DNA of 64,000 bases, from contig JAUWTJ010000002.1 of assembly GCA_030614785.1 (NCBI GenBank), positions 62,001 to 126,000 on the forward strand, written 5' to 3'. A program made the translations under genes and the position numbers. Shown here in pieces: positions 45,670 through 57,621 of the stretch (within the stretch, counting starts at the first letter, position 1; each line of letters starts with the position of its first letter). Origin of the DNA: Alphaproteobacteria bacterium (GTDB lineage: Bacteria > Pseudomonadota > Alphaproteobacteria > M2410). The notes under the pieces were generated by a model. The model was not told the DNA's origin. It saw nothing but the letters and a program-made list of their open reading frames with translations, and ran no database searches.

Positions 45670-48303
45670 TCATCCCAAATTTGGCGCGAGCCATCTTTTG
45701 GCTTCGCGCTCATCCCAGCCCTTGCGCTTTGCGTAGTCGTCGACCTGATCCTGCTGGATTTTGCCGAGGCCGAAATACTGGCTGTCCGGATGGGAGAAGT
45801 AAAAGCCTGACACACTGGCCGCTGGCCACATGGCGCAGCTTTCGGTGAGCGAAACGCCGGTGCGGGCCTCGGCTTCGAGGGCGATAAAGAGCGTGCGCTT
45901 TTCGGTGTGATCGGGGCATGCGGGATAGCCTGGCGCGGGGCGGATGCCCTGGTATTTTTCCTTGATGAGGGCTTCATTTTCCAGCGTCTCATCCGAGGCA
46001 TAGGCCCAGAATTCCTTGCGCACCCGCTCGTGCATACGTTCGGCGAAGGCTTCGGCCAGCCGGTCGGCGAGCGCCTGAACCATGATGGCGGAATAATCGT
46101 CGTGAGCTTCCTTGAAGGCTTTGGCGCGCGCATCAACGCCCTCTCCTGCCGTGACGACGAACCCACCGAGATAATCTGCGGCGCCGGTTTCTTTTGGCGC
46201 AACAAAATCCGCAAGGGCGAAATTGGCGCGGTCACCCTGACGCGCCATTTGCTGGCGCAGGGTGTGGAAGGTCGTTCCGACTTCGGAGCGATCTTCGTCC
46301 GTATAAGTTTCGATGTCGTCTACTCTGCTATTGGCTGGCCAGAACCCGATGACGGCCTTGGGCGCAAACCATTTTTCCGAAATTATCTTCTTCAACATAT
46401 CCTGTGCGTCGTTGAAGAGATTTGTTGCCGCCTCGCCCACCTTTTCATCGGTCAGGATTTTTGGATATTTACCCGCAAGCTCCCAGGTCTGGAAGAACGG
46501 TGACCAGTCGATGTACTCGGCCAGTTCCGCAAGGTCGTAAGTCTCGAACGTCTTGAGGCCGGTGAAGGTTGGTTTTGGCGGTGTGTAACCTTGCCACTCA
46601 TTCGCGAACCTGTTGGCGCGAGCACCCTTGATGGTCAAGCTCTTGCGCGCCGTCTGGCCCGCAGCGTGACGCTGCTGAACTTCAGCGTATTCGGTGCGGG
46701 TTTTCTCGATCAGATCGCCGCGCAGTTCTTTGGAAATCAGGCTTGAGGCAATGCCGACGGCGCGAGAGGCATCCGTGACATAGATCGCCTGGTTTTTGAG
46801 GTAGTTTGGCGCGATCTTGACCGCCGTGTGGACCTTTGACGTGGTCGCCCCGCCGATGAGGAGCGGCAGGTCGAACCCCTCGCGCTCCATTTCACTCGCC
46901 ACATAGGTCATTTCGTCAAGGCTCGGGGTAATGAGCCCCGACAGCCCAATGATATCGACATTGTGTTCCTTCGCCGCCTTGAGGATATCCTCGGCTGGCA
47001 CCATGACGCCGATGTCGATGATCTCATAATTGTTACACTGCAGAACCACACCGACAATATTCTTGCCGATGTCATGGACATCGCCCTTGACCGTTGCCAT
47101 GAGGATCTTGCCCCGAGCGCTGCCGCCACCTTTGGCTTTTTCGGCTTCAATGAAAGGGTTGAGATGCGCAACAGCCGCCTTCATGACGCGGGCTGACTTA
47201 ACAACCTGCGGCAGGAACATTTTCCCTGATCCGAAGAGATCACCGACAACGTTCATGCCGTCCATCAACGGTCCCTCGATTACATCAAGCGGTTTCGTTG
47301 CTTCGAGGCGTGCTTCTTCGGTATCTTCAACAATGAATTCAGTGATGCCATTGACCAGCGCATGTTCAAGGCGCTTTCCAACCGGAGCCTCGCGCCAGGA
47401 CAAGTCGGCCTTGCGTTCGGCGGCCTTTATGCCCCTGAACCCTTCAGCAACATCGAGAAGCCGGTCGGTGGCATCCGCGCGGCGATTGAGAATGACGTCC
47501 TCGACGGCCTCGAGCAGGCCTTTTGGAATATCATCATAGACCGCAAGCTGGCCCGCATTGACGATCGCCATGTCGAGCCCGGCCTTGATGGCGTAGAACA
47601 AAAAGACCGAATGCATCGCCTCGCGAACGATGTCGTTACCGCGGAAGGAGAAGGAAACATTCGACAGACCGCCGGAGATGGAGGCATGCGGCAAGGTCTC
47701 TTTAATACGCTTGCAGGCATTGATGAAGTCGACCGCGTAATTGCTGTGCTCTTCGATACCGGTTGCGACGGCGAAAATATTGGGATCAAAGATGATGTCC
47801 TGCGGGGCAAAACCAACTTTTTTAGTGAGGACCTGATAGGACTTCGTGCAAATCTCGACCTTGCGATCCTCAGTATCAGCCTGACCTTTCTCATCAAATG
47901 CCATGACAACTGCGGCCGCGCCATATCGGCGAATAATCCTGGCCTGTTCAATGAATTTCTCCTCGCCTTCCTTCATGCTGATGGAATTGACGATGGCCTT
48001 GCCCTGCACATTCTTGAGGCCCTCTTCGATGACCTCCCATTTGGACGAGTCGATCATCACCGGCACGCGGGAAATGTCCGGCTCCGAGGCGATCAGGCGC
48101 AGGAAGGTTCCCATGGCCGCTTTGGAGTCCAGCATGGCCTCATCCATGTTGACGTCAATAATCTGCGCGCCGCTTTCAACTTGCTGACGTGCGACAGCCA
48201 ATGCCGCCTCATAATCGTCACCCAGAATGAGTTTTTTAAATTTTGCCGAACCGGTGACATTGGTCCGTTCACCGATGTTGATGAAAGTTGCTATAGAGGT
48301 CAT
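45670..48303 (-). CDS. metH: Cobalamin-dependent methionine synthase, pterin/B12/activation domains (split MetH C-part)
   Basis: [57 protein letters not shown] activation domain. Confidence 0.96.
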   Translation of the reverse strand: MTSIATFINIGERTNVTGSAKFKKLILGDDYEAALAVARQQVESGAQIIDVNMDEAMLDSKAAMGTFLRLIASEPDISRVPVMIDSSKWEVIEEGLKNVQGKAIVNSISMKEGEEKFIEQARIIRRYGAAAVVMAFDEKGQADTEDRKVEICTKSYQVLTKKVGFAPQDIIFDPNIFAVATGIEEHSNYAVDFINACKRIKETLPHASISGGLSNVSFSFRGNDIVREAMHSVFLFYAIKAGLDMAIVNAGQLAVYDDIPKGLLEAVEDVILNRRADATDRLLDVAEGFRGIKAAERKADLSWREAPVGKRLEHALVNGITEFIVEDTEEARLEATKPLDVIEGPLMDGMNVVGDLFGSGKMFLPQVVKSARVMKAAVAHLNPFIEAEKAKGGGSARGKILMATVKGDVHDIGKNIVGVVLQCNNYEIIDIGVMVPAEDILKAAKEHNVDIIGLSGLITPSLDEMTYVASEMEREGFDLPLLIGGATTSKVHTAVKIAPNYLKNQAIYVTDASRAVGIASSLISKELRGDLIEKTRTEYAEVQQRHAAGQTARKSLTIKGARANRFANEWQGYTPPKPTFTGLKTFETYDLAELAEYIDWSPFFQTWELAGKYPKILTDEKVGEAATNLFNDAQDMLKKIISEKWFAPKAVIGFWPANSRVDDIETYTDEDRSEVGTTFHTLRQQMARQGDRANFALADFVAPKETGAADYLGGFVVTAGEGVDARAKAFKEAHDDYSAIMVQALADRLAEAFAERMHERVRKEFWAYASDETLENEALIKEKYQGIRPAPGYPACPDHTEKRTLFIALEAEARTGVSLTESCAMWPAASVSGFYFSHPDSQYFGLGKIQQDQVDDYAKRKGWDEREAKRWLAPNLG

Positions 48304-48320
48304 AGTGTTTTTCTTCTTGT

Positions 48321-49385
48321 TCAGGCGACGTTGAGAGCTTCAAGGCCCGACAGACGCATGGCGCGTTCAATGGCTGGCACGCGGCGCGGCGGGACATTGG
48401 CAACGGCTTCAGCGATAGCCTTGATATGCGCCGGCGTCGAACCACAACACCCGCCAACCAAATTGAGAAAGCCTGCGTCAGCCCATTCCTTCAGTTGAGC
48501 GGCCATGGATTCAGGTGTTTCGTCAAATCCACCGAAAGCATTGGGCAACCCGGCATTGGGGTAGGCGCTGACCAGTGTGTCAGCGATGCGTGAGAAATCC
48601 GCAACATGCGGACGCATAAGCTCGGCGCCAAGCGAGCAATTGAGACCGACACTCATGGGCTCGATATGAGCTACAGAATTCCAGAAGGCCTCGACAGTCT
48701 GCCCGGACAGTGTGCGGCCGGAACGGTCGGTAATTGTCCCGGAAATCATGATTGGGAAGTCGAGCTGCAGCTCGTCCCGCAATTCATGCAAACTGACAAT
48801 GGCGGCTTTGCAATTCAATGTATCGAATATCGTTTCAACGGCCAGAATATCTGAACCGCCTTCGAGAAGTCCCCGCGCTGCAACTTTGTAGGACTCGCGC
48901 ACCTCATCAAAGGTGGAGGCCCTTGCACCTGGATCGTTAACGTCGATGGACATCGACAGCATCTTGTTCATTGGTCCCAGTGCACCAATGACAAAGCGCG
49001 GGCGATCAGGCGTTTTTGCGGTCATCTTGTCGGCCGCGACGCGCGCGATTCTTGCGCCCTCAAGATTGAACTCATAGGCAAGGTCTTCCATCGCGTAGTC
49101 GGCCTGACTTATCGATGTCCCGTTGAACGTGTTGGTCCCGATGAAATCCGCGCCAGCCTCAAGATATTGGGTATGAATATCCTCAACGATGTCGGGGCGA
49201 ATGAGATTAAGCGCTTCATTGTTACCCTTGATCAGAATATTCCAATCCTTGAACCGCTCGCCGCGAAAATCTTCCTCTGTGAGCTCGTAAGTCTGAATCA
49301 TGCTGCCCATAGCGCCGTCAATAATGAGAATGCGCTTTTCAAATTCAGCCTTCAGATACTTTTGATTTTTTTCGAAGTCAGGCAT
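48321..49385 (-). CDS. Homocysteine S-methyltransferase domain protein (split MetH N-part)
   Basis: [44 protein letters not shown] zinc motif. Confidence 0.95.
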   Translation of the reverse strand: MPDFEKNQKYLKAEFEKRILIIDGAMGSMIQTYELTEEDFRGERFKDWNILIKGNNEALNLIRPDIVEDIHTQYLEAGADFIGTNTFNGTSISQADYAMEDLAYEFNLEGARIARVAADKMTAKTPDRPRFVIGALGPMNKMLSMSIDVNDPGARASTFDEVRESYKVAARGLLEGGSDILAVETIFDTLNCKAAIVSLHELRDELQLDFPIMISGTITDRSGRTLSGQTVEAFWNSVAHIEPMSVGLNCSLGAELMRPHVADFSRIADTLVSAYPNAGLPNAFGGFDETPESMAAQLKEWADAGFLNLVGGCCGSTPAHIKAIAEAVANVPPRRVPAIERAMRLSGLEALNVA

Positions 49386-50274
49386 CGACCTCTCCTTTCG
49401 GGCGAACGCCCAGAATATGACATATGGCGTAAGCGAGATCGGCGCGGTTCAGGGTGTAGAAATGGAACATATCGATGCCGCGTTGGTAGAGTGCGGCACA
49501 CTGGTCGGCGGCGATGGTAGCACCAACAAGCTGACGGGTACGCAGATCATCACCAATACCTTCAAACCGGTATTGAAGCCAATCCGGAATATCGGCGCCG
49601 CAGCCTGCTGCCATGCGCTTGTAACCCTCAAAATTCGTCACGGGCATAATGCCGGGTTCGATGGGAATTGTGATGCCGGCGGCTCTCACGCGGTCGAGAT
49701 AACGCAGGAAATTTTCCGGATCGACGAAGAACTGGGAGATAGCGCGCGTCGCCCCATTGTCAATTTTCCGCCGCAGATTGTCGATATCATCTTCCACATC
49801 GCGGCTGTCGGGGTGCTTTTCCGGATAGGCAGAAACCATCACGCCAAAATCGGCGATGTCCCTGATACCACGCGCCAGTTCAGCCGCATTGGCGTAGCCG
49901 CCGGGGTGGGCCTCATATTTCTGGTCGAGACCGCCAGGAGGATCGCCGCGCAGGGCCACAATGTCGCGAATGCCGGCGTCCCAATAAGAGCGGATGACTT
50001 CATCCACCTCTTCCTTTGTCGCGCCGACACAGGTCAGGTGCGCTGCCGGTTTGATATTGGTTTCATCGTGAATACGTTTCACCGTTGCGTGCGTGCGATC
50101 GCGGGTCGAGCCCCCTGCCCCGTAGGTCACCGACATGAACTCAGGCGCGAGCGGTTCGAGGCGTTTGATCGCCTCCCACAGTTTGACCTCGCTCTCAGGC
50201 GTCTTGGGTGGAGAGAATTCAAACGAGACAGAAATGTCCCGATGTCCTCGCTCAATCCAGTTCAATGTGCTCAT
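49378..50274 (-). CDS. metF: 5,10-methylenetetrahydrofolate reductase
   Basis: [47 protein letters not shown]. Confidence 0.95.
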   Translation of the reverse strand: MSTLNWIERGHRDISVSFEFSPPKTPESEVKLWEAIKRLEPLAPEFMSVTYGAGGSTRDRTHATVKRIHDETNIKPAAHLTCVGATKEEVDEVIRSYWDAGIRDIVALRGDPPGGLDQKYEAHPGGYANAAELARGIRDIADFGVMVSAYPEKHPDSRDVEDDIDNLRRKIDNGATRAISQFFVDPENFLRYLDRVRAAGITIPIEPGIMPVTNFEGYKRMAAGCGADIPDWLQYRFEGIGDDLRTRQLVGATIAADQCAALYQRGIDMFHFYTLNRADLAYAICHILGVRPKGEVDA

Positions 50275-50284
50275 GGGTCTCCAC

Positions 50285-51277
50285 CTAATGTCCGGGTTGA
50301 GCACTGGCTTGGGCAAGCCAGAGCGTTACTGTGAGTTTCCGACCATTTTCGTCCGGGGGCGGAAGATGGGAAACCTTGATGTGATCAAGGCCTGCGGCCT
50401 TACACCAGCCAGCTACTTCAGCATCGGAAAATCCGAGACGGCGATGAGAATGTTCCTCGCGCAATTCCTCCAGATCATGCGGTGCAAAATCGGCGATGAG
50501 AAGCTTTCCTGTCGGCTTCAGGGCTCTGACCGCCTCCGCGACTGCTGCAGCCGGGTCGGTCAGGTAATGCAGAACCAGATGAATCGTGATGAGGTCTGCA
50601 TTGTCCATATGACCATTGGTGGCTCCAGATCCGTTGGCAAGATCGAGCGCAAACAGGTCGCCCTGCCTGACCTGACAGTGATCAAGGCCAGCGGCTTCAA
50701 TTCTGGTGCGGGCGATTGCCAGCATTTCATGGCTCAGATCGACGCCGATCCCCTTTTCCGCTTGCGGTCCAAAAACTTCCAGCATCCGTCCGGTGCCGGT
50801 TCCCATATCAAGATAGTTCGCAACCTTGCTGCCGCCCACAAGCTGAAGCATTGTTTCTTCAACTTGCCGATCCGAGGTGTGTAGTGATCTTAGTTTTTCC
50901 CAGGCCCCGGCGACATTTGCGAAGTAATTTGCTGCCTCCTCACGCCTTGTACCTTTGACGCTTTCAAGCCTTTCAAGATCTCTGGTCATGGCCGGATCGT
51001 CTGCATCCACAAAGGACAGGACAGCTTCAGCAACATTTGGCACGCCGTCACGCGAGCGGGTCAACCGATAGAAAACCCACGCCCCCTCCTGAAACCGCTC
51101 AAGCAAATCAGCATCGCAAAGCAGCTTTAGATGCCTTGATATGCGCGGCTGGCTTTGTCCGAGGACCCTCGTCAGTTCACTTACCGTGAGCTCGGTGTGA
51201 GCCAGAACGACCAGCAATCTGAGCCGCGTGGGCTCTCCTGCCGCCTTCAAACCAGCTACAATGTGTTCCGAATTCAC
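50285..51277 (-). CDS. ArsR-family HTH fused to SAM-dependent methyltransferase
   Basis: HTH LTVSELTRVLGQSQPRISRHLKLLCDADLLERFQEG; MT motif NYLDMGTGTGRMLEVFG; GTG start at 51277 preceded by GGGAG, or TTG at 51301. Confidence 0.92.
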   Translation of the reverse strand: MNSEHIVAGLKAAGEPTRLRLLVVLAHTELTVSELTRVLGQSQPRISRHLKLLCDADLLERFQEGAWVFYRLTRSRDGVPNVAEAVLSFVDADDPAMTRDLERLESVKGTRREEAANYFANVAGAWEKLRSLHTSDRQVEETMLQLVGGSKVANYLDMGTGTGRMLEVFGPQAEKGIGVDLSHEMLAIARTRIEAAGLDHCQVRQGDLFALDLANGSGATNGHMDNADLITIHLVLHYLTDPAAAVAEAVRALKPTGKLLIADFAPHDLEELREEHSHRRLGFSDAEVAGWCKAAGLDHIKVSHLPPPDENGRKLTVTLWLAQASAQPGH

Positions 51278-51317
51278 AGAAAACTCCCGTTTCTTCAGCA
51301 ATAGTTGCTGCTATTCA

Positions 51318-51346
51318 TATAAACATATCTTTATGTTATTATTCAA
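51318..51346 (-). promoter_or_regulatory. Putative promoter with overlapping inverted-repeat operator for ArsR-MT/met operon
   Basis: Minus strand TTGAAT-N17-TTTATA; ATAAACATA-tctt-TATGTTAT inverted repeat at 51319-51339 within the spacer/-10. Confidence 0.45.
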
Positions 51347-51583
51347 CGATTAAGATGCAAATCTCGGAATTGTTGAAGAACTGACGTTTTGAGCCAAATC
51401 GGCAACAATCCCCAGGTTTTTTGCCAGCTGTCCTTTTACCAGCGATCAAATTCTGGTTGAGCAACATCAGCTATGATATTGGTCTATTCGCGCGTTAACC
51501 TGTGAACAAGGGTCACGATGTTAGAGGTTGCTGCGATTACGAGCACTGAGGGAATTGGGAATAAAGGGGGGGTCTGCGAAAAT

Positions 51584-52525
51584 ATGAAGAAGATCCTTGG
51601 CCATTACCACGTGGTTCTGCGGCACTGCGCCCTTGTCGGTGTCATTTTTTCGCTTGGGGCGTGCGCCAGCATGAACGATCCGGATGACCCGGCGGCGCTT
51701 GCCCGCTATGAGGTCAACGACCCTTTTGAAGAATGGAACCGACCGCTCTTTGCCCTAAATATGCTCGCCGATGAGGTAGTCGTTAAACCCGTGGCCGTTG
51801 GCTATACGGCTGTTTTTCCAAAGCCTGTCAGGCGCTCCATTTCCAACTTCATGGACAATCTCACGTCCCCGACAACTTTTGCGAACGACCTGCTGCAATT
51901 TGAGTTCAGCAGAGGTTCTGCGACGTTCACCCGCCTTTTGATCAACACGACTATTGGCGTGGGCGGCCTGTTCGATCCTGCTCGGCATATGGGTATCGAA
52001 GGGCACAAGGAAGATTTCGGGCAGACGCTGGCCGTCTACGGGTTTGGCGAAGGGTTCTACTTTATGGCACCATTGCTCGGCCCCGCCCCGCCGCGCGACC
52101 TGTTTGGTCAACTTGTTGACGCTGCCGTTAATCCGCTGAACTATACAAAAGACGAAGATACGTGGATCATACGCACGAGCCTTTCCGCGTTTGATATGGT
52201 AAACGACCGCGCCGAGAATATAGAAACAATAGAGAATCTTGAACGGACTTCGCTGGACTACTACGCGACGGTCCGCAGTATTTATCGGCAAGATCGGAAT
52301 TCAGAAATCGCCAACGGGCGCGATTTTGACGATATGCCGGACTTTGAATTCGAGCTCGACGACGACTTCGATCTAGAAGAGGATTTCGACTCTGAAGAAG
52401 ATGCGTTCAGCCTGGGAGAGGACGAGAAGATGTTCGAACCGGACGCCGACGAAGGCATATTTGAACTGGGCGACGACGAATACATGTTTAAAGCCGACCA
52501 GGAAGACGCACCGTCAATGCCTTGA
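51584..52525 (+). CDS. mlaA: MlaA/VacJ-family lipoprotein with acidic C-terminal tail
   Basis: Lipobox LGAC, NDPFEEWNRPLFALN, FDPARHMGIEGHKEDFGQTLAVYGFGEG. Confidence 0.93.
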   Translation: MKKILGHYHVVLRHCALVGVIFSLGACASMNDPDDPAALARYEVNDPFEEWNRPLFALNMLADEVVVKPVAVGYTAVFPKPVRRSISNFMDNLTSPTTFANDLLQFEFSRGSATFTRLLINTTIGVGGLFDPARHMGIEGHKEDFGQTLAVYGFGEGFYFMAPLLGPAPPRDLFGQLVDAAVNPLNYTKDEDTWIIRTSLSAFDMVNDRAENIETIENLERTSLDYYATVRSIYRQDRNSEIANGRDFDDMPDFEFELDDDFDLEEDFDSEEDAFSLGEDEKMFEPDADEGIFELGDDEYMFKADQEDAPSMP

Positions 52526-52682
52526 TTTTTATGGTCTTTGTTGCATTTCAAACAAAGTGCTACCGATACCTTCAATCCGAACAATTATATTAACCTGACA
52601 TTGAGACACAGCTCCTAAGCTCGCCAAAATCCGATTTGTGATGCCGGGATTGCTCTGTCAGTAATGTGGGGCGACCCGCTCC

Positions 52683-53381
52683 TTGTACCCAGGACGCGTG
52701 AGGCCAGCTATGTTAATTCAATCACTGAGGAGCCCTTTTTCTTCAATTCTGAAAACTGTATTTTCCCGGACATTCCTTTGCGGAATAATGGCGCTGGCGA
52801 TCTCCACGACTGCACAAGCCGCCGGTGGCGACGCTGCTGCAATGGCCTACGTGCAACAAATGTCCGACAAGGGGTACGAAATTCTCAATCAAGAGGACCT
52901 CGACGTCGACCAAAAGGCAAAGGCCTTTCGCGGTCTGGTAAAAGCATCCTTCGACTTTCAGCGCATTGGCATGTTTGCGCTCTCAAAACATCGCCGCCAG
53001 GCAAGCCATGATGAGGTCGCAACCTTCCTCCAGGTCTTTGAGAACTATGCCATCAACATCTACCAATCGCGGCTCGGAGAGTATTCCGGTGAACACCTCG
53101 TTGTCACTGGCTCCACACTTCGCCGGGAATCAGAAACAGCCAGGGAAGTGATTGTCCACAGCGAGGTTGCCTTCGCAGACGGTTCCGCGCCGTGGGAGGT
53201 CAATTGGCGAGTTTTTGCCAGAGATGGCCATTATCAGGTTGTGGATGTTCAGGTTGTCGGCATCTGGATGGCAATGGAGCAGCGCGCCCAGTTTTCCTCG
53301 ATCATTGCGCAGCAAAAAGGAAGTGTTGCCGCGCTTACCGAAATCCTGCAAAAGCATAGCGGTGCGACGGCTGATCTCTAG
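52683..53381 (+). CDS. mlaC: MlaC/Ttg2D-family phospholipid-binding protein
   Basis: Signal peptide; FRGLVKASFDFQRIGMFALSKHRRQ..FENYAINIYQSRLGEYSGE. Confidence 0.88.
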   Translation: MYPGRVRPAMLIQSLRSPFSSILKTVFSRTFLCGIMALAISTTAQAAGGDAAAMAYVQQMSDKGYEILNQEDLDVDQKAKAFRGLVKASFDFQRIGMFALSKHRRQASHDEVATFLQVFENYAINIYQSRLGEYSGEHLVVTGSTLRRESETAREVIVHSEVAFADGSAPWEVNWRVFARDGHYQVVDVQVVGIWMAMEQRAQFSSIIAQQKGSVAALTEILQKHSGATADL

Positions 53382-53444
53382 CTAACCGGAGAATGCTCCG
53401 GCAGAGATATCTGACCCTCGCAACAATGAGCGAGGGAGCGACCA

Positions 53445-54203
53445 ATGGCCATACTCAGCCGCGACGGCATATCAATCTACTACGAAGTTCACGGAACTGG
53501 CCAAACGGTCCTGCTTTCCAACGGATTTTCCGGCTCGACCCAAACCTGGGCGGGACAGATTGGACCTCTGTCGAAAAAGTACCAGGTGATCGTCTGGGAC
53601 ATGCGCGGCCACGGGCAAAGTGATGCACCGGACGACGCAAGTCTCTATACCCGTGACGCCACGATTGGCGACATGCTTGCCCTGCTTGAAGAGGTCGGCG
53701 CCAGCGAGGCTCATATCGGCGGGCATTCTCTTGGCGGCTATCTTTCTATTGAGGCCTACCGGCGTCATCCAGAGATCTTCAAATCACTGCTGCTTCTCAA
53801 TACCGGTCCGGGCTTTAGAAAGGACGAGGCACGCGATGGATGGAATGCGCAGTGTGAAAAGGATGCCGAGAAATTCGAAAAGCGCCATGAGGAACAAATG
53901 GCATTGCCCGAAAGTGAGCGCCGCAAGGGCAGTCACCGCTCGCTTATGGGCGTGGCCCGGGCTGCGCGCGGCATTCTTCCTCAGGATGACGCAAAGGTCA
54001 TCGAGACCCTGCCCCATATTGCGGTCCCCGCTCTCGTCCTTGTCGGCGACCAGGATCACGCCTTCAAGAATGCCGCAGAATACATGAGCATCAAGATCCC
54101 GAAGGCGACGAGCGTTGTTATCAAGGACGCCGGCCACAACGCATCCATGGATCAGCCGAATGCTGTCACCGATGCGGTGCTCGAGTTTCTCGGGACGATC
54201 TGA
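53445..54203 (+). CDS. Alpha/beta hydrolase
   Basis: GHSLGG nucleophile elbow, DMRGHGQSD, DAGHNASMDQP. Confidence 0.93.
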   Translation: MAILSRDGISIYYEVHGTGQTVLLSNGFSGSTQTWAGQIGPLSKKYQVIVWDMRGHGQSDAPDDASLYTRDATIGDMLALLEEVGASEAHIGGHSLGGYLSIEAYRRHPEIFKSLLLLNTGPGFRKDEARDGWNAQCEKDAEKFEKRHEEQMALPESERRKGSHRSLMGVARAARGILPQDDAKVIETLPHIAVPALVLVGDQDHAFKNAAEYMSIKIPKATSVVIKDAGHNASMDQPNAVTDAVLEFLGTI

Positions 54204-54218
54204 TCGATGTTTTCCTGA

Positions 54219-55895
54219 TCACCGCGAGAACTTCTTGAACTTGATCCGGTGCGGGATATCTGCGGCGGGTCCGAGGCGGCGCTTCTTGTCTTCCTCGTAT
54301 TCCTCGAAGTTGCCTTCGAACCATTCGACATGGCTGTCGCCTTCAAAGGCCAGGATATGCGTGGCGATCCGGTCAAGAAACCAGCGGTCATGGCTGATGA
54401 CAATGGCGCAGCCGGCAAAATCCGAGAGGCCATCTTCGAGCGCCCGAAGTGTATCCACATCCAGATCATTGGTCGGTTCATCAAGGAGCAGCAGGTTGAC
54501 GCCGGATTTCAGCATCTTGGCCAGGTGGACGCGGTTGCGCTCCCCGCCAGAAAGCTGACCCATCTTCTTTTGCTGATCGCCACCCTTGAAATTGAAGTTG
54601 CCGACATAGGCACGGCTGGAGACCTCTCGCTTGCCAAGTTCGATGACATCAAGACCGTCGGAAATCTCCTCCCAAACGGTCTTGTTTTCATCCAGATCAT
54701 CGCGGCTTTGATCCACGTAACCCATGACAACGGTGTCACCAATTTTCAACTCACCGCTATCGGGCGTTTCCTGGCCAATTAACATCCTGAAAAGTGTCGT
54801 CTTACCCGCCCCGTTGGGGCCGATAACACCAACAATGCCGCCTGGCGGCAGAGTGAACGACAGGCCGTCCATCAGAAGTTCGTCGCCAAAACCCTTATTG
54901 AGATCTGTGGCTTTAACAACATCACCGCCAAGGCGCGGCCCCGGCGGAATGACAATCTGGGCTGAATTTATTTTTGCAGCGATGTCCTGATTAAGTAGAT
55001 CATCATAAGAGCTGATACGGGCCTTGGACTTGGCCTGACGCGCGCGAGGCGACGCCTTGATCCATTCCACTTCGCGCGCCAGAGTGCGCTTGCGGCCGTC
55101 TTCCTGCTTGCTCTCCTGTTCAAGGCGCTTTGCCTTTTGTTCAAGCCAGCTGGAGTAATTGCCCTGATACGGAATGCCCTGTCCCCGGTCGAGTTCAAGG
55201 ATCCAGCCGGTGACATTGTCGAGGAAATAGCGGTCATGAGTAACAAGGATGACAGCGCCTTGATAGTCGCGCAGGTAATGCTCAAGCCAGGCTACTGACT
55301 CGGCATCAAGGTGGTTGGTCGGTTCATCAAGCAGGAGCAAGTCCGGCCCCTGAAGCAGAAGTTTGCACAAGGCTACACGGCGCGCTTCGCCTCCCGAAAG
55401 CTTTGTGACATCGGCGTCGCCCGGAGGACAGCGCAGTGCATCCATCGCCATTTCAATTTTCGATTCCAGATCCCAGCCATTGGCTGCGTCGATCTTTTCC
55501 TGGATGTCCGCCTGCTCCATGATGACGGCATTCATTTCATCGTCATCCATGGGCTCTGCGAATTTGAGAGAAATTTCTTCAAACCGATCAAGCCATTCCT
55601 TGACCTCACCGGCGCCTTCCAGAACATTGCCCAGGACATCCTTGGTCGGATCAAGCTGAGGCTCCTGTGCCAGATACCCGACTTTTGCCCCTTCGGCAGG
55701 CCAGGCTTCGCCGTTAAACTCCTTGTCGAGGCCAGCCATGATCTTCAGAAGTGTCGATTTTCCCGAACCGTTAACCCCGACAATGCCGATCTTTGCATCC
55801 GGATAGAAAGACAAATGGATGTCTTTGAGGATCTGTTTGCCTCCGGTGAAAGTCTTCGAGAGGCTTTGCATGTGATAGATGTACTGGGCAGCCAT
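54219..55895 (-). CDS. ettA: Energy-dependent translational throttle protein EttA (ABC-F)
   Basis: Start corrected to [16 protein letters not shown]; two Walker A/ABC signatures. Confidence 0.96.
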   Translation of the reverse strand: MAAQYIYHMQSLSKTFTGGKQILKDIHLSFYPDAKIGIVGVNGSGKSTLLKIMAGLDKEFNGEAWPAEGAKVGYLAQEPQLDPTKDVLGNVLEGAGEVKEWLDRFEEISLKFAEPMDDDEMNAVIMEQADIQEKIDAANGWDLESKIEMAMDALRCPPGDADVTKLSGGEARRVALCKLLLQGPDLLLLDEPTNHLDAESVAWLEHYLRDYQGAVILVTHDRYFLDNVTGWILELDRGQGIPYQGNYSSWLEQKAKRLEQESKQEDGRKRTLAREVEWIKASPRARQAKSKARISSYDDLLNQDIAAKINSAQIVIPPGPRLGGDVVKATDLNKGFGDELLMDGLSFTLPPGGIVGVIGPNGAGKTTLFRMLIGQETPDSGELKIGDTVVMGYVDQSRDDLDENKTVWEEISDGLDVIELGKREVSSRAYVGNFNFKGGDQQKKMGQLSGGERNRVHLAKMLKSGVNLLLLDEPTNDLDVDTLRALEDGLSDFAGCAIVISHDRWFLDRIATHILAFEGDSHVEWFEGNFEEYEEDKKRRLGPAADIPHRIKFKKFSR

Positions 55896-56070
55896 GGGGC
55901 TTTGTTCTCCTTGGGGCAACTGAACGCGCACTTCTATCGAAAGTGCGAGCCTGATGCAAATGGCAACTAAACTGCCCAATTCCCCGGGACTTGCGACGGT
56001 ATTAACCAAATTGAGAGCCCCTGTCAGATAGACTTGGCGCCAGGTAAGTCCTTGCAAGGAACCGAGCATT

Positions 56071-57540
56071 TTGAACCCCGAAGAAACCCACTTTGAGCTG
56101 ATCGTGATCGGCAGCGGTCCAGCCGGGCGCCGTGCTGCGGTGCAGGCGGCCAAGGCGCGCAAAACCGTGCTGGTGGTGGAAAAAGGCCAGAGGGTTGGCG
56201 GCGTCTCGGTTCACACCGGGACAATCCCCTCCAAAACTCTGCGCGAAACGGTTCTCAATCTGTCCGGCTGGCGCGAGCGCGGATTTTACGGTCAGTCCTG
56301 GCGCGCCAAGAATAATATCACGGCTGATGACCTGCTGGACCGCCTCCATAAAACTTTGAACCACGAAGTTGAAATTCTTGAACATCAATTCGCCCGCAAT
56401 CAGGTCAAGACGTTCTGCGGTCAGGCGGCCTTTATCTCGCCGAACGCTATCGAAGTCGTTGATGAGCATTTGAGTATCACGCATTTTACTGCGGACCGTT
56501 TCATCATCTGCGTCGGGACACGGCCCTGGCGCCCTGATTATATCCCGTTTGACGGGGTCAATATTCTCGACAGTGATGAAATTCTCGGATTGAAGACCTT
56601 GCCACATTCTCTGACGGTCATTGGCGCAGGTGTCATCGGGACCGAATATGCGACGATCTTCAGTGCGCTGGATGTCAGCGTCACACTTGTCGATCCGGGT
56701 CGTGAAATCCTGCCCTTTGTCGACCGGGAGCTTATTGACGAGTTTGTCCATGAACTGCGGGACCGGGGCATTCAGATGCGCCTTGGATGCGCGGTCGACA
56801 AGGTAGAGGTCACGGAAGGCGGCCAGGTTCTTACAACGCTTGCAAACAAGCGCTCCATCCGCACCGACATGGCGCTTTATGCAGCGGGTCGCACGGGCTC
56901 GACCGATGATCTCGGCCTGGAGAATTGCGGTCTTGAAGCCATTGAACGCGGCAAGATTTCGGTTGACCAGAAGAGTTTTCAAACCAGCGTCCCGCACATT
57001 TATGCGGTCGGCGATGTGATCGGCTTTCCAAGTCTGGCCTCGACCTCCATGGAACAGGGCCGGATTGCGGCGTGTCACGCCTTTGGGATCGAAGCGCACG
57101 AGCCACCGGCATTTTTCCCCTACGGCATCTATGCTGTTCCGGAGATTTCAACCATCGGCATGACAGAAGAAGAAGTGGTGGAGCGAAACATTCCTTACGA
57201 ATGTGGCATCGCCCGGTTTCGCGAGACGTCACGCGGGCATATTATGGGGCTCAAGTCCGGTTTCCTGAAGATGATATTCTCACTGGAATCGCGGCGGCTT
57301 CTGGGTGTTCACATCGTCGGTGAGGGGGCCACCGAGCTTATCCATATTGGTCAAGCGGTGCTCAATCTTAAGGGCACTCTTGAGTATTTTGTTGAGAACA
57401 CGTTCAATTACCCCACGCTGGCCGAGGGTTACAAGATCGCAGCGCTTGATGCCTGGAACCGGATGCCCAGGGAACAGCCGAGCGCCGCGCCCCTGAAGAA
57501 CCTTCAGGACGAGCTTGAGAGCAAGAAAGCCGCCGGGTAA
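56071..57540 (+). CDS. sthA: Si-specific NAD(P)+ transhydrogenase
   Basis: [29 protein letters not shown] (disulfide Cys absent), [15 protein letters not shown]. Confidence 0.93.
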   Translation: MNPEETHFELIVIGSGPAGRRAAVQAAKARKTVLVVEKGQRVGGVSVHTGTIPSKTLRETVLNLSGWRERGFYGQSWRAKNNITADDLLDRLHKTLNHEVEILEHQFARNQVKTFCGQAAFISPNAIEVVDEHLSITHFTADRFIICVGTRPWRPDYIPFDGVNILDSDEILGLKTLPHSLTVIGAGVIGTEYATIFSALDVSVTLVDPGREILPFVDRELIDEFVHELRDRGIQMRLGCAVDKVEVTEGGQVLTTLANKRSIRTDMALYAAGRTGSTDDLGLENCGLEAIERGKISVDQKSFQTSVPHIYAVGDVIGFPSLASTSMEQGRIAACHAFGIEAHEPPAFFPYGIYAVPEISTIGMTEEEVVERNIPYECGIARFRETSRGHIMGLKSGFLKMIFSLESRRLLGVHIVGEGATELIHIGQAVLNLKGTLEYFVENTFNYPTLAEGYKIAALDAWNRMPREQPSAAPLKNLQDELESKKAAG

Positions 57541-57561
57541 TTCGCGCGCTTTTTCTCTGCG

Positions 57562-57596
57562 AAAAAGAAAAAAGCCCCGAAGTTTCCCTCGGGGCT
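57562..57596 (-). terminator. Rho-independent terminator for minus-strand thiolase
   Basis: AGCCCCGA-agtttccc-TCGGGGCT; T-rich tract follows on minus strand. Confidence 0.7.
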
Positions 57597-57621
57597 CAAT
57601 TGATTTTGATCGTGTCGGAAT

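Noticed and set aside
47362-48498. 378-aa plus-strand ORF inside metH
   Set aside because: Antisense shadow of metH B12/pterin domains.
56002-57099. 365-aa minus-strand ORF inside sthA
   Set aside because: Antisense to the clear transhydrogenase.
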